In this document: one piece after another, positions 51,692 through 62,524 of the stretch | How the letters are laid out: each line of letters begins with the position of its first letter | Position numbering within the stretch: position 1 is the stretch's first letter | Source of the DNA: Microbacterium maritypicum | Lineage (GTDB): Bacteria; Actinomycetota; Actinomycetes; Actinomycetales; Microbacteriaceae | NCBI RefSeq assembly: GCF_041529975.1 | Contig: NZ_CP168030.1 | Span: 2,914,001 to 2,978,000, forward strand | Direction: 5' to 3' | DNA length: 64,000 bases | Program-made: the position numbers and the translations under genes | The notes under the pieces: model-generated | The model's database searches: none | The model's input: only the letters and a program-made list of their open reading frames with translations | Told to the model about the DNA's origin: nothing

Positions 51692-54448
51692 TCATCGCGG
51701 CGACAGTGCAGGAAGGACGACGCGACGCGGCGCTCCGGCACCACGGACGGACCAGGCTCGGCCGGCGTGGGTGCGCGCGTACGGCGGGAGTTCCCGCACG
51801 CCCGCGAGCTGACGGAGATCGGACTGCTGCTCGGCACGGATCAGCACTTCGCCCTCCCCTCGGATGCGCTGCCACAACGGCCAGTTGCGCTGCCACACCT
51901 CCGCGTCCCCCACGACGAGGCAGGGACGGTCGCGCTGTGTCGGCTCCGCCCCGGCAGCGATGACCTCGCACCCCGGATGCGCCGCACGCAGCATCTCTAC
52001 GACCGAAGCAGCTCCGGCGGTCACGACGGCGGTGATCGCGCACGACGGCGCCCAGGCCGGAGGTGTGACGAGGGCAGGGGGAACCCCCGCGCCTTCCGGG
52101 ACCCATGCCAGCTGCACCTCGCGATCGCCGATGTGGGCACGGCCGGGAGAGCGGTCGCGGATGTATGACGAGGCCTCTCCCCCGGCCGCGAGATGCTCCA
52201 CTCGGCTCGGCATCCGAAGCAGCGCTCGTCGCGGCAGAGCATCGATCAGTCGTCCCAGCGGGCCCGCCGCCCTTGTCGCCGCCAGCACGAAGGTCGTCTC
52301 CCCGCGGCCGCGGAGAAGCTGCTCCCACCGTTGCGTGTATTGCTGACCGTACTCGGGGGGAAGAGTCGAGAGCACCCCGTCGATGTCGTCGCCGAGGACG
52401 AGCGACGGCATCCGTTCACTCCCCAACACCCACGCCGTGAGGAGGTCCCACGCCGCCTCTGGGTCGTTCGGCACCCACGCAGCATCAGGCCACTGCGCAG
52501 CCAGGGCCCGCAAGGCGGTGGAGCGGCCCGACCGCGGCGCCCCCAGCAGCACGATTCCTCGATCCTGCCCACAGCGCAAAAGCTCGAGTGGCTGGGCTTG
52601 GCGGGCGGGTTCGTCGGCTCGCCCGAGCACGATGGCATCCGGACCCAGCGCGGCAGAAGCGACGAGGTCCGCGAGCGGGATCCGTGTGGGAAGCGCGGCG
52701 AGCCACGGGCTGCGGGGCGGATCGGCCGCCGCCCACTGCAGCCCCACCGCTCGCAGATCCGCGGGACTCGTCAGCGCGATGCGGATCGCCGACGGCTCGG
52801 GTTCGGCCGGACGGCGAACGAGAGCGAGACCCCGCGCTTCCGCGCCGCCGGGGAGTTCCGCCGCGGCGTCCGTTCCGATCATGAGCCTGCTGTCCGCGGC
52901 ATCCCCGACCCGCAGACTGACTCGGAGCGGACAGTTGGCCGCCAGCGCATCCCTCACGACTCCGGCAGCGCGTTGTGTGCCGAGGATGAGGTGCATGCCC
53001 AGCGCCCGCCCCCGTGCGGCGACGTCGGTGAAGACAGCCCCCAGGTCGGGATGCTCCGCCAGCAGCGCCGCGAATTCATCGACGACGATGACCAACCGTG
53101 GCATCCCCACCTCTCGAACGTCCCGAGCACCGGCTTCGGCGAGAACGCCTTCCCGGCGGCGAAGCTCGGCGGTCAGACTGGAGACGCCTCGCCGGGCGCC
53201 GCCCTCATCGAGATCCGTGATGACCGCTGCGACCTGCCGCAACCCGCGCAACGGCTCGAATGCGGTCCCCCCTTTGAAGTCCGCGAGCACGAACGTCACT
53301 CGGTCCGGCCCGTAGACCGCGGAGATGGCGGTGACCCAGCTGACCAGAAGCTCGCTCTTGCCGGTGCCCGTCGTTCCCGTCACGATGGCGTGAGGACCGT
53401 CTTCGACGATGTCGACGACCAGCTGTCCGTGCTCGTTCCGACCGATGGCGGCAGCCAGACCGTCGCCTGGGCGTGGCTGCTCCAGCTCGTGCAGAACGAC
53501 GGAGTCGGGAAGCACATCGATCTCGCCGGCCGCCGACGCATGCTCGCGAGCGATGATCCCTGCTTGTGCGAGTGAGACGCACTCGACGGAGACGACGGCG
53601 GTGCCCTGAGGGGTGCGCAGCCGGGCACGTCCTGGTTCGATGATGTCGATCACCGTCGTGATCCCCGCCGGAACCTCGGCGTCGGCCGGCGCCAACCAGA
53701 CCACGGCATCGGCATCCATCCGGATCGCGTCGCCCGATCCGATCCCGACACGGAAGCCACCCCTGCGCGCGCGCCGCGCATGCGGCAGCGCGTCCAGCCC
53801 GCACTCGCGGAGTTCAGCGCCCACGAGCGACAGCTGCGCCGCGCTGAAGCGAAGACTCAGTTGCAGCAGGAGCGCGCGCGCCGCGGCGGCGATCACCGGC
53901 CGCGCGCCGCGCAGACACACTCCTCCGCCCAGCGGCACGACGATGGGGGCGTCGTCGAGCACTCCGCAACGGTCGCGGAACCCACGACCACGACCGTCTT
54001 CGCCCCCGCTGCACCGGATTCCGCTCGGCGCACTCCCGGCCCCCACCACGAGGGCGGTTGCGCTATCCGGCGACTCCGCTCCACGGAGGGGAGTCTGCAG
54101 GAGACTCGCCGCGGTATCGGGGTGGCGGAGCCACCGGGTCTCACGCTCCTCCCGGTGGCGGAGTACGAGTTCGGCCTCGGCCGCCGCCCAGTCCTGCTCG
54201 GACTGCGCAGCGTCGCGCCGACGTTCACGTCGCCGGTTGCGCGCCGCGTCCGCGAACGATGCCACGATCATCAACGGTCCCAGCGCGGCGAAGCACAGCG
54301 CGAACACGGATCCGGTGATCAGCCAGAGCACGACCCCTGCGGCTATCGGGACGATCGCCGCCATGAAAGGGAGTGGAGCACGGCGCAACGGCAACGGGGC
54401 CGACGGGAGCACGATCGGGAGGGGTTCCATGCGTCCAGTGGATCGCAT
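51692..54448 (-). CDS. FtsK/SpoIIIE domain protein, EccC-like
   Basis: A protein of about 918 residues. Two membrane helices near the N terminus (about 25-65) are followed by a region of 230 residues and then a first ATPase domain with Walker A GTTGTGKSELLVSW and Walker B LVIVVDEFAALL. A second, weaker domain has GAPRSGRSTALRALAA and LVLGDDIDGVL. This is the layout of the EccC/EssC motor of type VII secretion. No WXG100 protein or other Ecc subunit lies near. The start at 54448 uses CGGAAGGG; GTG 54475 and ATG 54430 are alternatives. The PP2C gene is just upstream on the same strand. Confidence 0.83.
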   Translation of the reverse strand: MRSTGRMEPLPIVLPSAPLPLRRAPLPFMAAIVPIAAGVVLWLITGSVFALCFAALGPLMIVASFADAARNRRRERRRDAAQSEQDWAAAEAELVLRHREERETRWLRHPDTAASLLQTPLRGAESPDSATALVVGAGSAPSGIRCSGGEDGRGRGFRDRCGVLDDAPIVVPLGGGVCLRGARPVIAAAARALLLQLSLRFSAAQLSLVGAELRECGLDALPHARRARRGGFRVGIGSGDAIRMDADAVVWLAPADAEVPAGITTVIDIIEPGRARLRTPQGTAVVSVECVSLAQAGIIAREHASAAGEIDVLPDSVVLHELEQPRPGDGLAAAIGRNEHGQLVVDIVEDGPHAIVTGTTGTGKSELLVSWVTAISAVYGPDRVTFVLADFKGGTAFEPLRGLRQVAAVITDLDEGGARRGVSSLTAELRRREGVLAEAGARDVREVGMPRLVIVVDEFAALLAEHPDLGAVFTDVAARGRALGMHLILGTQRAAGVVRDALAANCPLRVSLRVGDAADSRLMIGTDAAAELPGGAEARGLALVRRPAEPEPSAIRIALTSPADLRAVGLQWAAADPPRSPWLAALPTRIPLADLVASAALGPDAIVLGRADEPARQAQPLELLRCGQDRGIVLLGAPRSGRSTALRALAAQWPDAAWVPNDPEAAWDLLTAWVLGSERMPSLVLGDDIDGVLSTLPPEYGQQYTQRWEQLLRGRGETTFVLAATRAAGPLGRLIDALPRRALLRMPSRVEHLAAGGEASSYIRDRSPGRAHIGDREVQLAWVPEGAGVPPALVTPPAWAPSCAITAVVTAGAASVVEMLRAAHPGCEVIAAGAEPTQRDRPCLVVGDAEVWQRNWPLWQRIRGEGEVLIRAEQQSDLRQLAGVRELPPYARTHAGRAWSVRGAGAPRRVVLPALSPR

Positions 54449-54487
54449 GCCCTTCCGGAGAACGGCGCTGTCCACAGCGCCCCGCGG

Positions 54488-55285
54488 CTACTCCGTCGTG
54501 TCTTCGATTGGGGAGGACGAGTCGTCCTCGTCTTCAACCTGCACGATGATGAGTGTCACGTTGTCACGCCCGCCATTCTCCAACGCCGCGGCGAGCATGG
54601 CGTCCACACTGTGGCCCGGGTCGCGGTGCTCCCTGAGGAAGTGCTGGATCCCGTAATCGGTGAGCTCCTTGGTGAGCCCGTCGGAGCAGATGACGAATCG
54701 ATCGCCGGCGCGCACGTCGATCGTCACGTAGTCCGGCGCCGTGAGCTCGCTCGCACCCACCGCCCTCGTGATCACGTTGCTGTACGGGTGCCCTTCGGCC
54801 TCCTCTGGACTGAGCTTGCCCGCCGTGATCAGCTCCTGCACGACCGAATGATCTGTCGTGACCTGGACGAGGCGGTCATCGCGAAGAAGGTAGACACGGG
54901 AATCCCCGATGTTCAGGGCCACCCACTGGGCGTGATCGCCCGTGATCGCGAAGAAGACGCCGGTGAGAGTGGTACCGGTGCCCTCGTCGGTCGTTTCGGG
55001 GTGGTCGGCGATGTCGCCCACCGCCTGTTCGAGCGCTTTCTCGATCGCAGGACCGTTGACATCGCCCGCGGAGACGACGGCTTGAAGCCGCTCTACCGTG
55101 CTGCGGCTCGCGATCTCTCCACCCGCGTGGCCGCCCATGCCGTCCGCGACGACGAACAGGGGGAACTCCGCCAGGAACGCATCCTGATTCGTCTCTCGAC
55201 GACGACCGAGATCGGTGACCCCTGCCCAGGACAGCAGCAATGCGCGCTGCGCAACCGTGACGCGATGCGTCTTCGTCTCAGCCAC
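54488..55285 (-). CDS. PP2C-family serine/threonine phosphatase
   Basis: A 265-residue phosphatase of PPM type. It has the metal-binding motifs GVTDLGRRRETNQDAF, VVADGMGGHAGGEIAS, ALNIGDSRVYLLR, ICSDGLTKELTD and GGRDNVTLIIVQ, so all usual aspartates are present. It lacks the membrane helix of PstP. The start is GTG 55285, fixed by GGAGGCAGC; a longer frame to 55336 is less likely. It lies 39 bases before the EccC-like gene, and the two probably form one unit. No Ser/Thr kinase is visible in the window. Confidence 0.88.
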   Translation of the reverse strand: MAETKTHRVTVAQRALLLSWAGVTDLGRRRETNQDAFLAEFPLFVVADGMGGHAGGEIASRSTVERLQAVVSAGDVNGPAIEKALEQAVGDIADHPETTDEGTGTTLTGVFFAITGDHAQWVALNIGDSRVYLLRDDRLVQVTTDHSVVQELITAGKLSPEEAEGHPYSNVITRAVGASELTAPDYVTIDVRAGDRFVICSDGLTKELTDYGIQHFLREHRDPGHSVDAMLAAALENGGRDNVTLIIVQVEDEDDSSSPIEDTTE

Positions 55286-55366
55286 GTGCTGCCTCCGATG
55301 GATCTGCGACGGGTCGGGCGTCCGCAGGATACTCACACATCGTAGTAGAACTCCCCCGCACCGCGA

Positions 55367-56350
55367 TCACACCCGGGCGCCCGGGTCGGCCGGCAGAGGG
55401 AACAGCTCGTCGATGATCTTCTCGTCTTCGACACTCGGACGCCACGAATCACCCGCTGCCGCGTTCGCTTCGACCTGCTCGGGTGTCGTCGCACCGGCTA
55501 TGACGCTGGAGACCGCCGGCCGCGAGAGAAGCCAACCGAAGGAAGCCTCCAACATCGTTATGCCGCGCTCGTCGCAGAAGTCGCGGAAGGTGTCGATGGC
55601 ATCCCAGGGCGCGTTCTCCCAGACATGGCGACGCGTGGACATGATGCGGCTCGAGGCCGGTCCCCCGTCGCGCGTGAACTTGCCCGTGAGGAGTCCGTTG
55701 TGCAGCGGGAAGTACGGGAAGAAGCCCAGGGCGTATCTCTCCACGGCCGGCAGCACCTCGCGTTCGGCCGCGCGCGCGAGCAGGGAGTAGTGGTTCTGTG
55801 CGGAGATGAATCTGCCCGAAGATCGCGCGCGGGACGTGAACTCCGCTTCGGCGATCTGCCATCCGGTGAAATTCGAGTGCCCGTAGTAGCGGATCTTGCC
55901 TTCACGCACGAGCTCGTCGAGGGCGTCCGTCGTCTCGGCGATCGGCGTCTCCGGGTCCGGCAGATGCAGCTGGTACAGGTCGATCCAGTCGGTTCGAAGC
56001 CGCCGCAGCGACTCCTCCACCGCCCGCCGGACGTAGCGGCGAGAACCACGGGCCGCGGGGAACTCGTAGCCCATGTCCCGTTCCTGGCCGAACTTCGTGG
56101 CCAGCACCACACGGTCTCGACGCCCCTCGAGGGCTTCACCCATCAGCGCCTCACTCGCGCCGGCCACCGCACCGTACATGTCAGCGGTGTCGAAGAACGT
56201 GATGCCGTTGGCGAGTGCCGCATCGATCACCTCTCTCGTGCCGGAGAGCGTCTCGGTCACCGTCCCCGCTCGACCGAAGTTGTTGCAGCCGAGGCCGGTG
56301 GATGACACGAGAAGACCGGAAGCGCCCACTCGGCGCTGAGACAAGACCAT
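55367..56350 (-). CDS. Aldo/keto reductase
   Basis: A 327-residue TIM-barrel oxidoreductase using NADPH. The catalytic residues are in FDTADMYGAV (Asp and Tyr), VVLATKFGQ (Lys) and LYQLHLPDP (His). GCNNFGR at the N terminus and ASFGWLLSRPAVSSVIAGATTPEQV at the end complete the family pattern. The substrate is unknown. Both a TAACGT box seven bases before ATG 56350 and a GTGGAGGG sequence are present. It is the last gene on this strand before the proline-rich membrane protein. Confidence 0.9.
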   Translation of the reverse strand: MVLSQRRVGASGLLVSSTGLGCNNFGRAGTVTETLSGTREVIDAALANGITFFDTADMYGAVAGASEALMGEALEGRRDRVVLATKFGQERDMGYEFPAARGSRRYVRRAVEESLRRLRTDWIDLYQLHLPDPETPIAETTDALDELVREGKIRYYGHSNFTGWQIAEAEFTSRARSSGRFISAQNHYSLLARAAEREVLPAVERYALGFFPYFPLHNGLLTGKFTRDGGPASSRIMSTRRHVWENAPWDAIDTFRDFCDERGITMLEASFGWLLSRPAVSSVIAGATTPEQVEANAAAGDSWRPSVEDEKIIDELFPLPADPGARV

Positions 56351-56357
56351 GCCCTCC

Positions 56358-56363
56358 ACGTTA
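56358..56363 (-). promoter_or_regulatory. Leaderless -10 box of the aldo/keto reductase gene
   Basis: TAACGT on the minus strand, then seven bases containing GGAGGG, then ATG 56350. Confidence 0.5.
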
Positions 56364-56397
56364 GCGGGCGTGTCGGAACGGTGACCAGCCAGGACAG

Positions 56398-56431
56398 CAC
56401 AGAGCCCCCGACCGAAGTCGAGGGCTCTGTG
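56398..56431 (-). terminator. Terminator hairpin of the proline-rich membrane protein gene
   Basis: Ten-base arms (56398-56407 and 56422-56431) immediately after the stop codon on the minus strand. Confidence 0.65.
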
Positions 56432-56439
56432 TCAGATGA

Positions 56440-57246
56440 TCACGCCGGAGGCTGAGTGGGATCGCTCGGCGGTGCCGGCGGAGCAGCGGGCGGTGCCGGC
56501 GGAGCCGCAGGCGGTGCAGTGGGCGGCGCGGGCGGAGTGGTCGGCGGTGCCGCCGGAGGTGCCGGCGGGGTGGTGGGCGGCACCGGCGGGACGGGCGCAC
56601 CCGTGGCCGGAGCAGCAGGCCCTGCAGGCGGAGCGTAGCCGGGCTGAGCGGGCGGGGCGTAGCCCTGCGGTGCCGGAGGGGCGTACCCCTGCGGTGCCGG
56701 AGGGGCGTACCCCTGCGGTGCGCCGTATCCGGGAGCAGCGGCGGCGGGCTTGGGCTGAACCGGGATGCCCTGCCACACCGTGTTGTCACCGAGGAATCCG
56801 TTGTTCGCCCAGGGCGCGGGAACGATGTTCGGGTTCCAGCGCGACTTGTCGAAAGCGTTGATGCCGAGCCAGATCAAGGCACCGATACCGGGGATCAGGC
56901 CCAGGAGGATCCAGACGGCATCCTTCTGCAGCTTGAGACCCACGCGCCAGGCGACGATCACGATGACCGCGACATAGGCGATCCACGAGATGTAGTTCAG
57001 GATCGGAATGATGTTGATCACGATGGCACCGAGCATCACCCACGGCGACACATCGCCGAGCTTCGCCAGGATCATGGCGTTGTAGACGGGCACCCATGCT
57101 CGCCACTTACCCTCGACTCCGGCCTTCTCGAAGATCTTCATCAGGAACAGCGACGAGAGGACGTACCCCGCTATCGCGAAGATGAAGCCGAAGACGATCA
57201 GGATGCCGAAAACGGCCAACGAGCCTGTGTCGTAATAGTCGTACAT
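56440..57246 (-). CDS. DUF5684-like membrane protein with proline-rich tail
   Basis: A 268-residue protein. The first 135 residues hold four hydrophobic segments, with the loop FEKAGVEGKWRAWVPVYNAMIL that is typical of the DUF5684 / YesK-like group; these stand in some genomes beside signal peptidases. A cytoplasmic or surface tail of about 110 residues is rich in Pro, Ala, Gly and Tyr with GYAPPAPQ repeats and long PPAPPAAPP runs. Function is unknown. GGAGGGGACC precedes ATG 57246. The tail is low complexity and its length may vary between strains. Confidence 0.8.
   Translation of the reverse strand: MYDYYDTGSLAVFGILIVFGFIFAIAGYVLSSLFLMKIFEKAGVEGKWRAWVPVYNAMILAKLGDVSPWVMLGAIVINIIPILNYISWIAYVAVIVIVAWRVGLKLQKDAVWILLGLIPGIGALIWLGINAFDKSRWNPNIVPAPWANNGFLGDNTVWQGIPVQPKPAAAAPGYGAPQGYAPPAPQGYAPPAPQGYAPPAQPGYAPPAGPAAPATGAPVPPVPPTTPPAPPAAPPTTPPAPPTAPPAAPPAPPAAPPAPPSDPTQPPA
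56663..56720. repeat. 24-base tandem repeat in the proline-rich tail
   Basis: Two exact 24-base units (56663-56686 and 56687-56710) and ten bases of a third, coding for GYAPPAPQ on the minus strand. Confidence 0.85.
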
Positions 57247-57359
57247 GGTCCCCTCCGGATCCAATATTCGGCACGGGTCGCGCCGCGTGACAACCATAGC
57301 GGGGAGACCACAGGCGAGCAAAGACCCACGCGGAAGCGGTCATGCGCGGACTTGCGCGG

Positions 57360-58106
57360 TCACTCGTGGACGACGAGCTCCAGAACACCCGGTTGCTCCG
57401 TGTCACGCAGCACGACGCCTCGGCTCTCGGCCCAGCGCCGGAGGGAGCGGAGGGAAGCCACACGGGGCCGATCTTCGGCGAGGGCACGCACGAGCAACCC
57501 CTTGGACTTCTTGTTGAAGTGGTTCAGCGCCCGGCCGTGCTCAGTGACGACGCGGACATAGGCGGAGGGCACAGTGTCGGGCACAGGCCCCAGCGCCACA
57601 TACGCCTCACTGCGCAGATCGAGCACGCAGGACGGTGACGCCTCCGCGATCGCCGCTGACGTGGCTTCCGCCCAGTGCTTCCGCAACGCAGGGAAGCGCG
57701 GCAGCGAAGTCCCGGCGGCCAGGCGATAGGTCGGCACCGCGTCCAGCGCACCGACGGGACCGAGAGGTGCACTGTGGATCCAGACGTGCTCCCCCAACCA
57801 CCGACGCGACGCTGCGGTGAGACCCCGTGCATCGAGCGCATCGAAGAGCACGCCCGTGTATCGATCGATCGCGGGCATCGTGGGCGCCGTCCGCAGCCGC
57901 CGGTTGTGCGCGATCTCGCCCATCTGGCGCTCGCTCAACTTGAGCACGCGTCGCGAGACCTCGTCGTCGGCTGCGAGGTCGACGAGGGCATCCAGCACGG
58001 CGGATCGATGCGCACTCAGCGACGGCAGCGAGAGGGAGGCGATGTCGAGCGGGACATCATGACCGCCCTCGCGCTTCGTCTCCGACGGCGGAAGCAGGAT
58101 CTTCAT
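57360..58106 (-). CDS. yaaA: YaaA family peroxide stress protein
   Basis: A 248-residue DUF328 protein with the family start MKILLPPSETKREGG, then RYTGVLFDALDARGL, VWIHSAPLGPVGALD, CVLDLRSEAYVALGP and HFNKKSKGLLVRAL. E. coli YaaA lowers free iron during peroxide stress and binds DNA. The start at MKILLPP is set by family length, with GAGGT upstream; an extension by 16 residues is possible but unsupported. It lies after the atp operon terminator. Confidence 0.9.
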   Translation of the reverse strand: MKILLPPSETKREGGHDVPLDIASLSLPSLSAHRSAVLDALVDLAADDEVSRRVLKLSERQMGEIAHNRRLRTAPTMPAIDRYTGVLFDALDARGLTAASRRWLGEHVWIHSAPLGPVGALDAVPTYRLAAGTSLPRFPALRKHWAEATSAAIAEASPSCVLDLRSEAYVALGPVPDTVPSAYVRVVTEHGRALNHFNKKSKGLLVRALAEDRPRVASLRSLRRWAESRGVVLRDTEQPGVLELVVHE

Positions 58107-58124
58107 GAAACCTCGGTGAATGCA

Positions 58125-58169
58125 GACGCGTCCGCCTCGGGACCCGAGGGGCACCGAGGCGGACGCGTC
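58125..58169 (-). terminator. Terminator of the atp operon
   Basis: Perfect 16-base arms (58125-58140 and 58154-58169) around a 13-base loop, 12 bases after the atpC stop on the minus strand. It is the strongest hairpin in the window. Confidence 0.85.
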
Positions 58170-58181
58170 GAAACGGAAATG

Positions 58182-58442
58182 CTAGGCGATGAGAGCCGCG
58201 TTGCCGGCCACGATCGTCAGGGTGTCGCCCTCCATGGAGAGGAACCCGTCCTGCGCGTTGGCCAGCACCTTCGTGCCATCCGACTGCGTGATGCGGACCT
58301 GGCCCTCAGCGAGGATGGCCAGCACCGGCTCATGGCCGGTCATGAAGCCGATCTCGCCCTCGACGGTCTTGGCGACCACGAGGCTCGCCTCTCCCGTCCA
58401 GACCTCCGCATCCGCGGAGACGAGGCTGACGTGGAGCGCCAT
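58182..58442 (-). CDS. atpC: ATP synthase epsilon subunit (short form)
   Basis: An 86-residue epsilon subunit: only the N-terminal beta-sandwich (MALHVSLVSADAEVWTGEAS to the end) is present. The C-terminal two-helix domain, about 50 residues in E. coli, is absent. The start is ATG 58442, two bases after the atpD stop, with GGAGAACGG inside the end of atpD. It sits on the rotor between gamma and the c-ring. Confidence 0.93.
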   Translation of the reverse strand: MALHVSLVSADAEVWTGEASLVVAKTVEGEIGFMTGHEPVLAILAEGQVRITQSDGTKVLANAQDGFLSMEGDTLTIVAGNAALIA

Positions 58443-58444
58443 GG

Positions 58445-59920
<1,476 letters not shown>

Positions 59921-60817
59921 CTATTTGCTCGAGAGGGCGTCGGCGCCGCCGACGATCTCGGCGATCTGCTGCGTGATCTCCGCCTGGCGCGCGTTGTTGC
60001 GCAGGCGGGTGTAGTCGGTGATGAGCTTGTCGGCGTTGTCGCTGGCCGACTTCATCGCCTTCTGCGTCGCGGCCTGCTTGGCAGCAGACGACTGCAGGAG
60101 AGCGTTGAAGACGCGGCTCTGGATGTACACCGGCAGGATCGCATCGAGAACGGTCTCGGCATCCGGCTCGAACTCGTACAGCGGGTAAACGGTGTTACCT
60201 GCTTCCGACTCATCGGCTTCCGTGATCTCCAGCGGGAGCAGGCGTACGGACTCGGGCGACTGCGTCATCATGCTGACGAAACGGTTGTACACGAGGTGGA
60301 TCTCGTCGACGCCGCCGTCCTGTCCCCCGCGGGAGAAGGAATCGAGCAGCGTCGCGGAGATCTCCTCCGCGGTGTGGAACGACGGGGTATCGGTGTCGCC
60401 GGTCCACTCCGCAGCGGCAGCGAGGCGTCGGAACTGGAAGTATCCGACGGCCTTGCGACCGATGAGGTAGAAGACCGGCTCCTTGCCCTGCTCGCGCAGG
60501 AGCTCCGCCACCTCGAGACCCTCACGGAGGATCTGCGAGTTGAAGGCTCCGGCGAGACCGCGGTCCGACGAGAAGATCACGACCGCGGAGCGGGTGATGT
60601 TCTCGGACTCGCGGGTCAGCGGGTGATCCACGTTCGAGTGCGTCGCGACGGCAGACACGGCCCTCGTCACGGCTCGCGCGAAGGGTGTGGACGCCTTGAC
60701 GCGTGCCATCGCCTTCTGGATGCGCGAAGCCGCGATGAGTTCCATCGCCTTCGTGATCTTCTTGGTCGTCTGAGCAGAAGAGATCTTCTGCTTGTAGACC
60801 CTGAGTTGAGCGCCCAT
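59921..60817 (-). CDS. atpG: ATP synthase gamma subunit
   Basis: A 298-residue central stalk subunit. It starts [36 protein letters not shown], the conserved N-terminal coiled coil, and ends with a second coil [37 protein letters not shown]. The middle domain has [16 protein letters not shown]. It couples proton flow to the beta subunits. Confidence 0.96.
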   Translation of the reverse strand: MGAQLRVYKQKISSAQTTKKITKAMELIAASRIQKAMARVKASTPFARAVTRAVSAVATHSNVDHPLTRESENITRSAVVIFSSDRGLAGAFNSQILREGLEVAELLREQGKEPVFYLIGRKAVGYFQFRRLAAAAEWTGDTDTPSFHTAEEISATLLDSFSRGGQDGGVDEIHLVYNRFVSMMTQSPESVRLLPLEITEADESEAGNTVYPLYEFEPDAETVLDAILPVYIQSRVFNALLQSSAAKQAATQKAMKSASDNADKLITDYTRLRNNARQAEITQQIAEIVGGADALSSK

Positions 60818-60836
60818 ATGTCAATACCTCACGCGG

Positions 60837-62477
60837 TTACGCGCGACGACCCTTGACGATCTTCTCCTGGTTGACGTCCTCAGCCTCGGCTGCAGCGTGC
60901 TCCTCGTGGCCGGGAGCGCCGATGCTGGCGCCCTTGCCACCCTGGAACTCCAGGATGAAGGCATCCGTCTGCTTCTCGAGCTCGGCGACCGTGGCGTCAT
61001 CGAGGACGTTGGTGTCGCGGAGCGTCTCGAGAACCTTGGTGTTGCGACGCAGGTAGTCCAGGAGTTCGCGCTCGAAGCGCAGGACATCCGAGACTTCGAT
61101 CGTGTCGAGCTTGCCGTTCGTTCCGGCCCAGATCGAGACGACCTGCTCCTCGACGGGGTACGGGGAGTACTGCGGCTGCTTGAGCAGCTCGGTCAGACGC
61201 GCACCGCGGGAGAGCTGACGACGCGAAGCCGCGTCGAGGTCGGACGCGAACATCGCGAACGCCTCGAGGGAGCGGTACTGCGCGAGCTCCAGCTTCAGCG
61301 TTCCGGAGACCTTCTTGATCGACTTGACCTGGGCGTCACCACCGACTCGCGAGACCGAGATACCCACGTCGACCGCCGGACGCTGGTTGGCGTTGAAGAG
61401 GTCGGACTGGAGGAAGATCTGGCCGTCGGTGATCGAGATCACGTTGGTCGGGATGTATGCCGAGACGTCGTTGGCCTTGGTCTCGATGATCGGGAGACCC
61501 GTCATCGAACCCGCGCCGAGCTCGTCGGACAGCTTCGCGCAACGCTCGAGCAGGCGCGAGTGCAGGTAGAAGACGTCACCCGGGTATGCCTCGCGGCCCG
61601 GCGGACGGCGAAGGAGCAGAGACACGGCACGGTAGGCCTCGGCCTGCTTCGACAGGTCATCGAAGATGATGAGGACGTGCTTGCCGCCGTACATCCAGTG
61701 CTGACCGATGGCCGAACCCGTGTAGGGGGCGAGGTACTTGAAGCCGGCGGGGTCGGATGCCGGAGCCGCCACGATCGTGGTGTACTCCAGGGCTCCGGCC
61801 TCTTCGAGCGCGCCCTTCACCGAAGCGATGGTCGAGCCCTTCTGGCCGATGGCGACGTAGATGCAGCGGACCTGCTTGTTGACGTCGCCCGACTCCCAGT
61901 TGGCCTTCTGGTTGATGATCGTGTCGATCGCGATGGCCGTCTTGCCGGTCTGGCGGTCGCCGATGATCAGCTGACGCTGGCCACGGCCGACGGGGATCAT
62001 CGCGTCGATCGCCTTGATGCCGGTCTGCATCGGCTCGTGCACCGACTTACGCTGCATGACGCCGGGCGCCTGCAGCTCGAGAGCGCGGACGCTCTCGGTC
62101 TCGATGGCGCCGAGGCCGTCGATCGGGGTACCGAGCGGGTCGACCACGCGGCCGAGGTAGCCGTCGCCGACCGGGACCGAGAGGACCTCGCCCGTGCGGG
62201 TGACTTCCTGGCCGGCCTCGACACCGGTGAACTCGCCGAGGACGACGACACCGATCTCGTGCTCGTTCAGGCTCTGTGCGAGTCCCTTGGTGCCGTCGGC
62301 GAAGATGACGAGCTCGTTCGCCATGACGCCGGGAAGTCCCTCGACGTGCGCGATGCCGTCTGCGGCGTCGATGACGGTGCCGACCTCCGTCGCCCCGGCC
62401 CCGGAGGGCTCGTATGCTGCGGCGAAGTCCTTCAGCGCGTCACGGATGACGTCGGGGCTGATCGATAGTTCTGCCAT
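60837..62477 (-). CDS. atpA: ATP synthase alpha subunit
   Basis: A 546-residue non-catalytic nucleotide-binding subunit. It shows the P-loop [24 protein letters not shown], and [18 protein letters not shown] charged C-terminal extension ends in KGRRA, beyond the E. coli form (513), as in other actinobacteria. It is in operon order between delta and gamma. Confidence 0.97.
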   Translation of the reverse strand: MAELSISPDVIRDALKDFAAAYEPSGAGATEVGTVIDAADGIAHVEGLPGVMANELVIFADGTKGLAQSLNEHEIGVVVLGEFTGVEAGQEVTRTGEVLSVPVGDGYLGRVVDPLGTPIDGLGAIETESVRALELQAPGVMQRKSVHEPMQTGIKAIDAMIPVGRGQRQLIIGDRQTGKTAIAIDTIINQKANWESGDVNKQVRCIYVAIGQKGSTIASVKGALEEAGALEYTTIVAAPASDPAGFKYLAPYTGSAIGQHWMYGGKHVLIIFDDLSKQAEAYRAVSLLLRRPPGREAYPGDVFYLHSRLLERCAKLSDELGAGSMTGLPIIETKANDVSAYIPTNVISITDGQIFLQSDLFNANQRPAVDVGISVSRVGGDAQVKSIKKVSGTLKLELAQYRSLEAFAMFASDLDAASRRQLSRGARLTELLKQPQYSPYPVEEQVVSIWAGTNGKLDTIEVSDVLRFERELLDYLRRNTKVLETLRDTNVLDDATVAELEKQTDAFILEFQGGKGASIGAPGHEEHAAAEAEDVNQEKIVKGRRA

Positions 62478-62524
62478 TGTCTTCCCTTTGTATCTGGGTG
62501 CGCGGTTCCCCGCGCGAAGTCGTG

